A DNA stretch of 64,000 nt from Hominicoprocola sp037419475 (GTDB lineage Bacteria; Bacillota; Clostridia; Oscillospirales; Oscillospiraceae). Under the pieces are notes generated by a model that had not been told where the DNA came from, did no database searches, and was given only the letters and a program-made list of their open reading frames with translations. The stretch lies in contig JAXYYF010000101.1 in assembly GCA_037419475.1 (NCBI GenBank), forward strand, positions 1 through 64,000, written 5' to 3'. Positions 50,751-58,374 of this stretch are shown one piece after another (within the stretch, counting starts at the first letter, position 1; the number at the start of each line of letters is the position of its first letter). Position numbers and translations under genes: made by a program.

Positions 50751-51416
50751 GTGAAACAGAAAATCATTCTTCTCGCCGCGGCGCTGAGTCTGCTGCTCAC
50801 CGGCTGCGGCAGCTCGCTGCTCTCGCGCTCGTGGTCGTCGGTCACGCCGCATAGCGCCGGCTACTGGGAGGACGGCGGCCGCGACACACTGCGCGCCGAC
50901 AGCTATCAGGATCTTGTCAACACGCTGCTTCTGCTCGTGGATGACCACGCCGAAAGCGGCGTTGTCCGCTGCTATTTCGGCGGCGATGTGGAATATACCG
51001 AGCTTGCCGCTGACGCGTGCAGCGAGGTCCAGCAGGAGACGGCGCTGGGGGCGTATCTGCTCGATTACATCACCTACTCCGGTCAGGAGGAGCGCGGCTT
51101 TTATGAGCTGACGCTTCGCTTCGGCTACCGCCGCACGGCAGAGGAACAGCAGAGCATCATCAACGCCACAAGCACCGAAGCTCTTCCCGATCTGCTGCGC
51201 ACCGCGGCAGAGGAAGGCAAAACATCCCTCGTCGTGCGCGTCACCTACTTCTCCACCGACCGGAGCGGCGTGGAAGAGCAGATCCATGCCGTGCAGGCCG
51301 AGCTTTCCGGCCTGCATTCGGCACAGGAGCTGTCCGCGCCGTGGCCCGTTGCATTTTATCCCGACACCGCAGAGCCGGGCATTGTGGAAATCCGGCTCTC
51401 CGCAGAAGCGGAATAA
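50751..51416 (+). CDS. Lipoprotein of unknown function
   Basis: A 221-residue predicted lipoprotein with a GTG start (GGGGGAGG upstream) and lipobox LTGC (Cys about residue 19). The mature domain is alpha/beta with no recognised motif. Its place 25 bases after the LUD gene suggests the same transcript as parC. I do not recognise the family. Confidence 0.75.
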   Translation: MKQKIILLAAALSLLLTGCGSSLLSRSWSSVTPHSAGYWEDGGRDTLRADSYQDLVNTLLLLVDDHAESGVVRCYFGGDVEYTELAADACSEVQQETALGAYLLDYITYSGQEERGFYELTLRFGYRRTAEEQQSIINATSTEALPDLLRTAAEEGKTSLVVRVTYFSTDRSGVEEQIHAVQAELSGLHSAQELSAPWPVAFYPDTAEPGIVEIRLSAEAE

Positions 51417-51489
51417 AAGAAGAACATCTTCCATAAAATTATGAACCGATCATCACCAGTCCGGTAGATGAAAAGGAGGCTTTGATACC

Positions 51490-52440
51490 ATGAACAGCTA
51501 TGCTCTCATCGATCTGCACTGCGATACGCTGACAGACTGCATGTACACGTCCGGTGAGGACGTGGATACACTTGACGACCCGAAACGCGTCCTTTCGCTC
51601 CGTGCGCTTCCGAAGGATGTCCACTGGGCGCAGTTCTACGCGGTATTCATTCCGGACGATATCCGCGGCGCAGATGCTGTGCATTACTATGAAGCCAACC
51701 GCAGCAGCTTTTACCGCCAGATGAACAAGTTCCATGACCGCATTATGCCATGCCGCGGCGCCGCCGACATGGAACGCGCCTGGGCATCAAACCGGACGGC
51801 GGCATTTTTGACAGTCGAAAACGGCAGCGTGTTCGCCGGGGATATCCGCCGCGTTCACCAGCTCGCCGAAGATGGCGTCCGTGCGGTCACACTGACCTGG
51901 AACGGTGAAAACGAGATCGGTTCAGGTCATGTGAGCACGCATGGGCTGACTGCATTCGGGCGGAGCGTTGTACGCGAAATGGAGCTGGAAAACATTCTGG
52001 TCGATGTGTCGCACCTCAACGACGCGGGCTTTGCCGACCTGCTGGAGGTAGCGGAAAAGCCCTTCCTTGCCACACACTCCAACGCCCGTGCCCTGTGCAG
52101 CCATAAGCGCAACCTGACGGACGCAATGATCCGCGAAATGGTGTGCCGCGGCTGCCTGATCGGGCTGAACTACTATGTGAATTTTCTGAGTGATGACGGA
52201 AAGGTCAAAGGCCTTGACGATCTTTACCGCCACGCCATGCACTTCTTCGAGTTCGGCGGCCGGAAGAACCTTGCACTCGGCTCCGATTTTGATGGAGCCG
52301 ATCTGCCGGAATGTCTGAACACGCCAGCCAAGGCCGCATCGTTTTATGAGTATCTGCTCTCCCGCGGCGTTTCGCAGGAGGATGCCGACGGCGTCTTTTA
52401 TCGAAATGCACAGACGTTCTTTCACAAGAACCTGCCATAA
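51490..52440 (+). CDS. Membrane dipeptidase-family zinc peptidase (M19)
   Basis: A 316-residue TIM-barrel dipeptidase of the renal-dipeptidase family. The first metal ligands are the His and Asp of IDLHCDTLTD, the bridging Glu is in TVENGS, and later ligands are in DVSHLN and ATHSNARALCSHKRNLTD. The C-terminal LALGSDFDGADLP is also typical. The name is historical; bacterial members are usually cytoplasmic. It hydrolyses dipeptides, including some with D-residues. AAGGAGG precedes the ATG. It is the last gene of the run that starts at parC. Confidence 0.93.
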   Translation: MNSYALIDLHCDTLTDCMYTSGEDVDTLDDPKRVLSLRALPKDVHWAQFYAVFIPDDIRGADAVHYYEANRSSFYRQMNKFHDRIMPCRGAADMERAWASNRTAAFLTVENGSVFAGDIRRVHQLAEDGVRAVTLTWNGENEIGSGHVSTHGLTAFGRSVVREMELENILVDVSHLNDAGFADLLEVAEKPFLATHSNARALCSHKRNLTDAMIREMVCRGCLIGLNYYVNFLSDDGKVKGLDDLYRHAMHFFEFGGRKNLALGSDFDGADLPECLNTPAKAASFYEYLLSRGVSQEDADGVFYRNAQTFFHKNLP

Positions 52441-52444
52441 TACG

Positions 52445-52476
52445 AGCGCGCCGCGGTTCAAACCGCAGCGCGCTTT
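52445..52476 (+). terminator. Hairpin after the dipeptidase gene
   Basis: A 13-base stem with one bulge (52445-52458 with 52461-52474) and a TTT end. Confidence 0.65.
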
Positions 52477-52522
52477 GCAACTTGCTTCACCCAAGCATTT
52501 CGATTTTCCGAAAGGAATCCAA

Positions 52523-52560
52523 AAAAATAGCACCACGACAATATCGTGGTGTTATTTTTT
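52523..52560. terminator. Bidirectional terminator at tRNA-Gly
   Basis: CACCACGA (52531-52538) pairs with TCGTGGTG (52544-52551), extended by A/T pairs, with T-runs on both strands. Confidence 0.8.
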
Positions 52561-52636
52561 TGGAGCGGGCGACGAGGCTCGAACTCGCTACCTCCACCTT
52601 GGCAAGGTGGCGCTCTACCAGATGAGCTACGCCCGC
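52561..52636 (-). tRNA. tRNA-Gly (anticodon GCC)
   Basis: A 76-base tRNA. The acceptor GCGGGCG pairs with CGCCCGC, discriminator T, encoded CCA. The anticodon loop TTGCCAA carries GCC. D and T arms are regular (GTTCGAGCC). Confidence 0.96.
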
Positions 52637-52718
52637 GGAACAAAAAGAATATTACCAGATTTTCTCCTGATTGTCAAGCCGTAATTTTAATTTTCCTTCA
52701 AAATTCGGCAGCGGCAGC

Positions 52719-52747
52719 TTGCAAATCCCCCCATCGTATGATAAACT
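52719..52747 (+). promoter_or_regulatory. Promoter of prfC
   Basis: TTGCAA (52719-52724), 17 bases, TAAACT (52742-52747). The same -10 is used at the topoisomerase A-subunit gene. Confidence 0.5.
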
Positions 52748-52786
52748 TCTGATTCGGATTTGTAAGATAAGATAGGAGTATTGACT

Positions 52787-54373
52787 ATGGCCACACTACA
52801 CGAAGAGATCTCGCGCCGGCGAACCTTCGCCATCATCTCACACCCCGACGCCGGTAAAACAACGCTGACGGAAAAATTCCTGCTCTACGGCGGGGCCATC
52901 GCACAGGCCGGCGAGGTCAAGGGCAAGCGCGAGCGCGCGGCAAAGTCCGACTGGATGGAGATTGAGAAGCAGCGCGGTATTTCCGTGACCTCGTCCGTCA
53001 TGCAGTTCCAGCACGACGGCTACTGCATCAACATCCTCGACACGCCCGGCCATCAGGACTTTTCTGAGGACACCTACCGCACGCTGATGGCGGCGGACAG
53101 CGCGGTGATGGTCATCGACGGTGCAAAGGGCGTCGAGCCGCAGACACGCAAGCTCTTCAAGGTCTGCGCCCTGCGCCACATTCCCATCTTCACGTTTATC
53201 AACAAGATGGACCGCGAGACACGCGACCCGCTGGAGCTTTGCGAGGAAGTCGAGCGCGAGCTCGGCATCGACACCTATGCCGTCAACTGGCCGATCGGCT
53301 GCGGCAAGGAGTTTCAGGGTGTTTACGACCGCGAAAAGCAGTGCATCATCCACTTCACCGACGCTGGCCACGCAAGAAAAGCCGGTGTAACGGAGATCGC
53401 GCTGGATGATCCCGCGCTGGTCGATCTCATCGGCCAGAAGCGGCGTGACAACCTTGCCGAGGAGGTCGAGCTGCTCGGCGCGGGACGCGAGTTTGACCTT
53501 GATGCGGTGCGGAACGGCACGCTCTCCCCTGTGTTCTTCGGCAGCGCACTGACGAACTTCGGCGTGGAGCCGTTCCTTGAGGGCTTCCTGCGCATGACCA
53601 CGCCGCCGCTCTCGCGCGAGAGCGACGCGGGCGTGATCGACGCGTTCTCCCCCGATTTTTCCGCTTTCGTTTTTAAAATTCAGGCCAACATGAATAAAGC
53701 TCACCGCGACCGCCTTGCGTTCATGCGCATCTGTTCGGGTAAATTCGAGCGCGACACGGAATATTTCCACGTGCAGGGCAGCAAGAAGATGCGTCTTTCC
53801 CAGCCGCAGACCATGATGGCAAGTGAGCGCGAGATTGTGGACGAGGCCTATGCCGGCGACATTATCGGCGTGTTCGATCCCGGCATCTTCTCCATCGGCG
53901 ATACCATCACCGTGCCGGGCAAAAAGTTCCGTTTCGGCGGCATCCCGACCTTTGAGCCGGAGCACTTCATGTCGGTCAGTCCCAAGGACACGATGAAGCG
54001 CAAACAGTTCGTCAAGGGTGTGGAGCAGATCGCGCAGGAGGGTGCGATCCAGATCTTCAAGATGCCGGATTCCGGCTTCGAGGATATCGTCGTCGGCGTG
54101 GTCGGCACGCTGCAATTTGATGTGTTTGAATACCGCATGAAAAGCGAATACGGCGTCGATCTTATCATGCGCTCGCTGCCCTACGAGCATCTGCGGCTCA
54201 TCGCGGAGTGCCCGGGCGATCCGAAGGATCTGATGTTCTGCACCGGCTCGCGTCTGCTGGAGGATTTCAAGGGCCGCAAGCTCATCGCCTTCGGCGGCGA
54301 GTGGAGCGTCGGTTTCCTCACCAAGCATAACCCCGGCCTTGTGCTGGAGGACTGGCTGAGCGTATCAAAATAA
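52787..54373 (+). CDS. prfC: Peptide chain release factor 3
   Basis: A 528-residue translational GTPase that removes RF1/RF2 from ribosomes after termination. G motifs are G1 SHPDAGKTTLTE, G3 DTPGHQDF and G4 INKMDR, with the RF3-specific GEVKGKRERAAKSDWMEIEK as switch I. The beta-barrel and C-terminal domains follow to the expected length. I choose ATG 52787 (AGGAG nine bases upstream) over a TTG at 52781. Confidence 0.96.
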   Translation: MATLHEEISRRRTFAIISHPDAGKTTLTEKFLLYGGAIAQAGEVKGKRERAAKSDWMEIEKQRGISVTSSVMQFQHDGYCINILDTPGHQDFSEDTYRTLMAADSAVMVIDGAKGVEPQTRKLFKVCALRHIPIFTFINKMDRETRDPLELCEEVERELGIDTYAVNWPIGCGKEFQGVYDREKQCIIHFTDAGHARKAGVTEIALDDPALVDLIGQKRRDNLAEEVELLGAGREFDLDAVRNGTLSPVFFGSALTNFGVEPFLEGFLRMTTPPLSRESDAGVIDAFSPDFSAFVFKIQANMNKAHRDRLAFMRICSGKFERDTEYFHVQGSKKMRLSQPQTMMASEREIVDEAYAGDIIGVFDPGIFSIGDTITVPGKKFRFGGIPTFEPEHFMSVSPKDTMKRKQFVKGVEQIAQEGAIQIFKMPDSGFEDIVVGVVGTLQFDVFEYRMKSEYGVDLIMRSLPYEHLRLIAECPGDPKDLMFCTGSRLLEDFKGRKLIAFGGEWSVGFLTKHNPGLVLEDWLSVSK

Positions 54374-54385
54374 AATACGACATGA

Positions 54386-54420
54386 AAAAAGCCGGAGGAC
54401 TTACCGTCCTCCGGCTTTTA
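54386..54420. terminator. Bidirectional terminator between prfC and the M56 sensor gene
   Basis: Perfect 14-bp arms (54387-54400 and 54406-54419) with flanking A- and T-runs. Confidence 0.9.
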
Positions 54421-54422
54421 TC

Positions 54423-57400
54423 TTATGCTTCAAACAGCGTGAACGGCAGGATCTCATAGGTGTATTTCCCGTTGATCCGATTCGCTTCGCGCTCGCTGAT
54501 CTCGCGGAACGCGGGGTTTCGCTTATATGTGCCGTCCGGCTGCTCGAGGAAAAAATCATCCGAGGTATCCGAATAGTACCACACCTCGCCGCCGGCGTCG
54601 CTGGCCGTATACTGCACCATTTCCAGCAGCTTCAGCTCTCCGCCGGTATAGCGGTAGTAGGCGTCGCTGTACTCATATATGCCGCCGTCGCCGCTGTTTG
54701 CAATGCTGCCGTCGGTGCAGAGGTAATAGCGGCAGCGGTTCCAGCCGTCCACCAACCGCAACGCCCGGTCTCCTTCGAGCCGGAAGATGTTGAAGATAAC
54801 GGTATTGTTCCCGCTCCACGAAACGCCGAGCAGCAGCTCGGGCGTACCGTCGCCGTCAAGGTCACGCAGCAGCCAACCCGTCTCGTCCTCTTTGGCAAGC
54901 TGCCATGCACTCTCACCAAACTCTGCCTGATAGTCGCCGATGCTGCCTTTGATGCGCCGCATAGCGGCAACGTCGGCGAGCAGATCATCATAGACGGCAT
55001 AGCCTGTGCGGGCTGGGATCTCCTCCGTCGCAGCCGTGTAAAGCACCGAGCTCTGCGGTCCGCCGATCGTCCGCCGGAGTGTCATAATCGCCCGGCCGCC
55101 ATCGTCCGTTTTTACGCGGAAGGCCACCGTTCCCTCCCCGCGGTAGACGAAAGCGGGATCGTCCGCCAACTCGCCGCCAAGGCCGCAGGAAAAGCCGATG
55201 CCGTCCTGTGTGACAAACATCACACCGATAGGGATCTCATCGCCCATCCTTCGGTAAAGCACAGCGCCCACAAGGTCCTCGTACAGATCCGTCGATACAG
55301 CTGCGGCGAACTGCCAGCCACTCTCCGCCTGCCGGTCAAAAACCGTGCGAAGCTGCTCCGCGCTCCACACCTCCTCCTGAGAGCGAAATGCAAAGGTGTG
55401 TCCCATGGCCTTGAGCTGCATTTCCTCCATCTGGATCCGCCGTTCGTCCGCGTTCTCATAGCTCCAATGCGTCTCGATCCAGTAAAACGCAATGCTCTCC
55501 GGCTGCGGGTAGAGATACACCGCCGTGTTGCTCATACCCTCCTGCGTGACGCAGCGGTAATGGTCGTAGAACTTCTCCAGCTCATAGCCTGCGTTATAAA
55601 GTCCCATCAGCGCTTCGTCAAAGCCGCTTTCCTCCGTAACACGGAGGTAAGATCCTGTCCCGGCGCTCGAGCGCCAGACCGGCTCGCTTCCATCGCGCTC
55701 CCAGCCGTCCGGGATCTGTAGGCTCCATTCGTCCACATAAACACGTCCGGCCTCCGTCGTCCCATTGTGCTGCGCGAAGGCCTCCGCAGACTCATAGATC
55801 TCGACCGTGAGCCTGCGCAAGCTGTTCACCGTCCAGTAGCGGACAGGAGAATTGACGCGCACCACGCAGTAGCCGCCGTTCAGTTGTCCCTGATAAAGGA
55901 CCGCATCCTCCTGCGGAAGTTCCGACGCGGTGCAGGCGCGGTAAAGCTCTCGTTCGTCGGTAAAGCCGCCGTAGATCTGCGCGGCCAGCTTGAGCGGCGT
56001 TTTAAAATTCGTCCACGCCGGCCCGGCGAGCGTATTGCTGCCGTCGAAGGGCAGTGCGTAGGAAACACTCAGCTCCCGCATACCGTCATTCAGAGCGCCG
56101 CTGATGCTCAGCTCCGCATTCTCGTCCGGACAGCCGATCTGATAGCTGAACGCGCCATCGCCCAATACGCCGCCGTCCGTCACCGTTCCGTTGACCCCCG
56201 CGGCGCGCAGCGCCGCCGTTACCGTCTCTTCAACGACCGGATACTCGGTTTGCGCCAGCATCGTATTGGCAGGATAGGTAAAGTCAAAATCAAAGTCCTC
56301 CGGCAGCGGAGCATCACCCTCGGTAAAGGGCCATGCTTCCAGCCAGGCGTAATCCGCCTTGTAGCTGTCGCCGTCGATCTCGAGGTAGGCGTTGCCGTTG
56401 TTGCAGACATGGTGGCGCACACCGTCGGTCGTGGTGACAAAGAGGTGGACCGCACCGCCGGCCAGCGGCTCCATATCGCGGATGTACCGCCCGCGGCTCT
56501 CGTTGATAAGCGTGACCGCCTTCCCGATCTCGTCCGCGTTCAGGTCTTTATACTGCCGATTTTCCGCCTGCGGGAGCACGACCATCTCCACGCGCGTCAC
56601 GTCCTCCGCACGCAGTTCTTTCGCCCAACGCATTGTTTCTCGCTGCGGGTTTGTCAGAAAGCACACCGCCACGACGGCGCAGGCCGCGACGGAAAGGACG
56701 ATCACCCAGAATGCGGGCTTTTTATAGTTCAGCACGCTCTTCACGCGTTCCTTTACACCGACCTCACCGAAGGAGAGCGGACAGGCGGCGATCATCTTTC
56801 TCGGCACGCTGCACGCAAGCAGCGCCTGCGAGTAATCCGCACGCCGCGCGGGATCAAGCGTCTTTACCACGCGCTCGTCGCAGGCAAGCTCAATGTCGCG
56901 GCAGAGCAGCACATACGCCGGCCACAGCAGCGGATTGAACCAATAGAGCGCAAGCAGCAGAAAGCCCAGCGGCTTCCACCAGTGGTCGCGCCGCGCGAGA
57001 TGCGCCCGCTCGTGCGCGAGGACACATTCCATATTTTCCCCGCTCATTGAAAAAGGAAGGTAGATCCTCGGATGCAGCACGCCGAGGATAAAGGGCGAGG
57101 CAACATGCTCGCTCTGATAAATGTTCTCCCGCAGCCGCACAGCGGTCCGCACACGCCGCCGCAGCCGCAGATAGCTCACCAGCGCATAACCGAGCAGCAC
57201 GGCGGCCCCGATGAGCCAGACGACGCCCGCGATCTCCGTCCAGACGTAGAGCGGGTTGACGCTCGCGGCCGGGTCGGCGGCAAAGCTTTCGCTCAGTGCG
57301 GGGTTCACGGCGTTATCAACGACCGTCACGCCGCTTGTGACGGTCGGCGCAGGGTCGAACTGCACGACCTCCGGGCTCACGGTCTCCGCGCTGGGGATCA

Positions 57401-57578
57401 AGCTCACTTCACTCTCAATGGAAAACGGCACGGCCAGCCGCAGCGCAACCATACCCCAGAGCAGCACATCCACCCACTTCGGCGCCCGTCTGAGCACGAA
57501 GCGCAACACCAGAACCACCAACACCAGCCAGCCGGCAGCAATGCTGCGGTTGAGAAAGCCGAGAAATATCTCACTCAT
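54423..57578 (-). CDS. BlaR1/MecR1-like M56 metalloprotease with large novel sensor region
   Basis: A 1051-residue membrane sensor-protease. Helices lie at about 10-30, 36-55 and 115-137. The M56 zinc motif is His189-Glu-Arg-Ala-His193 (LAHERAHLARRDHW), followed by CDERVVKTLDPARRADY. A fourth helix is at about 290-308. Unlike BlaR1, the roughly 740-residue outer part shows no penicillin-binding SxxK/SxN/KTG set. It has beta-rich segments, the first (about 315-420) resembling DUF5301, and a late LRDLDGDGTPELLLGV calcium/VCBS-like block. It overlaps its regulator by eight bases. The signal it senses is probably not a beta-lactam. Confidence 0.85.
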   Translation of the reverse strand: MSEIFLGFLNRSIAAGWLVLVVLVLRFVLRRAPKWVDVLLWGMVALRLAVPFSIESEVSLIPSAETVSPEVVQFDPAPTVTSGVTVVDNAVNPALSESFAADPAASVNPLYVWTEIAGVVWLIGAAVLLGYALVSYLRLRRRVRTAVRLRENIYQSEHVASPFILGVLHPRIYLPFSMSGENMECVLAHERAHLARRDHWWKPLGFLLLALYWFNPLLWPAYVLLCRDIELACDERVVKTLDPARRADYSQALLACSVPRKMIAACPLSFGEVGVKERVKSVLNYKKPAFWVIVLSVAACAVVAVCFLTNPQRETMRWAKELRAEDVTRVEMVVLPQAENRQYKDLNADEIGKAVTLINESRGRYIRDMEPLAGGAVHLFVTTTDGVRHHVCNNGNAYLEIDGDSYKADYAWLEAWPFTEGDAPLPEDFDFDFTYPANTMLAQTEYPVVEETVTAALRAAGVNGTVTDGGVLGDGAFSYQIGCPDENAELSISGALNDGMRELSVSYALPFDGSNTLAGPAWTNFKTPLKLAAQIYGGFTDERELYRACTASELPQEDAVLYQGQLNGGYCVVRVNSPVRYWTVNSLRRLTVEIYESAEAFAQHNGTTEAGRVYVDEWSLQIPDGWERDGSEPVWRSSAGTGSYLRVTEESGFDEALMGLYNAGYELEKFYDHYRCVTQEGMSNTAVYLYPQPESIAFYWIETHWSYENADERRIQMEEMQLKAMGHTFAFRSQEEVWSAEQLRTVFDRQAESGWQFAAAVSTDLYEDLVGAVLYRRMGDEIPIGVMFVTQDGIGFSCGLGGELADDPAFVYRGEGTVAFRVKTDDGGRAIMTLRRTIGGPQSSVLYTAATEEIPARTGYAVYDDLLADVAAMRRIKGSIGDYQAEFGESAWQLAKEDETGWLLRDLDGDGTPELLLGVSWSGNNTVIFNIFRLEGDRALRLVDGWNRCRYYLCTDGSIANSGDGGIYEYSDAYYRYTGGELKLLEMVQYTASDAGGEVWYYSDTSDDFFLEQPDGTYKRNPAFREISEREANRINGKYTYEILPFTLFEA

Positions 57579-57945
57579 GGCAGTGCTCCTTTCGATAGCG
57601 GTCGATCATTCCCTGTACCTCGTCAAGCTCCGCGGCGCTCATTTTCTGGGAACGCGTGAACGCCGCAACAAAAGCAGGCAGCGAACCGTCAAAGCGCTTT
57701 TCCACCAGTTCCTCCGCCTCGGCGGCCTGCGCCTCGTCCTTCGATACGAGCGAGGTCACGACGCTCTTCTCGTTTTTCAGCACGCCGCGCTCACCCAGCC
57801 GCTTTAAGACCGTGTAAGTCGTCGTCGGCTTCCAGCCAAGCTGCTCGGCGCACAGCGCGACGAGCTCGCGGCTCGTCACAGGCTCATACTCCCAGAGGAT
57901 GCGGCAGAAGCGATATTCGCTCTCAAAAATTTTCGGCGTTTCCAT
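57571..57945 (-). CDS. BlaI/MecI/CopY-family repressor
   Basis: A 124-residue winged-helix repressor. The DNA-binding part (about 5-80) has ILWEYEPVTSRELVALCAEQ and KPTTTYTVLKRLGERGVL, and the C-terminal helices dimerise. The M56 partner normally cleaves such repressors between the two parts, releasing the operator. It is first in the two-gene operon and binds, by inference, the 48-bp palindrome 9-56 bases upstream of its start, so it is autoregulated. Confidence 0.93.
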   Translation of the reverse strand: METPKIFESEYRFCRILWEYEPVTSRELVALCAEQLGWKPTTTYTVLKRLGERGVLKNEKSVVTSLVSKDEAQAAEAEELVEKRFDGSLPAFVAAFTRSQKMSAAELDEVQGMIDRYRKEHCHE

Positions 57946-57953
57946 CGTTTTCT

Positions 57954-58001
57954 CCTCTCTAATCCATTAGAGTTTATATTCACTCTAATGGATTAGAGAG
58001 G
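57954..58001 (-). promoter_or_regulatory. 48-bp symmetrical operator of the BlaI-like repressor
   Basis: Perfect 20-bp inverted arms (57954-57973 and 57982-58001) around an eight-base spacer. Each arm is itself a dyad: CTCTAATCCATTAGAG (57957-57972) and CTCTAATGGATTAGAG (57983-57998), giving two adjacent repressor-dimer sites. One covers the -10 and the other the start region of the operon promoter. Confidence 0.85.
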
Positions 58002-58010
58002 ATTTGTCAA
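57982..58010 (-). promoter_or_regulatory. Promoter of the BlaI/BlaR1-type operon
   Basis: Minus strand TTGACA (-35 at 58005-58010), 17 bases, TAGAGT (-10 at 57982-57987), with the spacer and -10 inside the operator. Confidence 0.6.
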
Positions 58011-58151
58011 GCAGAATTTACTCTTTTCAATCCATCTGTCCCCCTTTTTGTCCGCAACACGCGGATACTCCGTCCAATCAGAGCGGGCGCAAAGCGTCGG
58101 TGAAATGGGAAAAACGGTATTTTTCGCAGAATTATTTGTTAACATAATAAT

Positions 58152-58181
58152 TGTGGATAACTCTGTGGAAACTGTGAATAA
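58152..58181 (+). promoter_or_regulatory. Cluster of DnaA-box-like sequences upstream of the topoisomerase B gene
   Basis: TGTGGATAA (58152-58160) is a perfect DnaA box on the minus strand. TGTGGAAAC (58164-58172) and TGTGAATAA (58173-58181) are near matches in the same orientation, and TGTGGAACA (58313-58321) lies in the promoter spacer. The surrounding 58085-58260 is unusually AT-rich for this window. The gap 57946-58374 holds no other gene I can support. Confidence 0.5.
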
Positions 58182-58305
58182 CCTTGATTTTACAATCATT
58201 TTACCGGTTGACGCACTGTTATGTTTCGACGAAAGAGGAAACTTTTCGCGCTTCCTGCACATATTTTTAACAAAGGCAGGGAAATGACCGCTGTGCGCAA
58301 AACAC

Positions 58306-58334
58306 TTGCCATTGTGGAACAAAACAACTATAAT
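58306..58334 (+). promoter_or_regulatory. Promoter of the topoisomerase B-subunit gene
   Basis: TTGCCA (58306-58311), 17 bases, TATAAT (58329-58334), 40 bases before the ATG. Confidence 0.65.
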
Positions 58335-58374
58335 ATACAAGGAATAGTATCCTAACTGGAAACGGAGAGACAAC

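Noticed and set aside
58085..58374. Chromosomal origin of replication
   Set aside because: There are DnaA-box-like sites, but no dnaA, dnaN, recF or rpmH nearby. Kept only as a regulatory or titration candidate.
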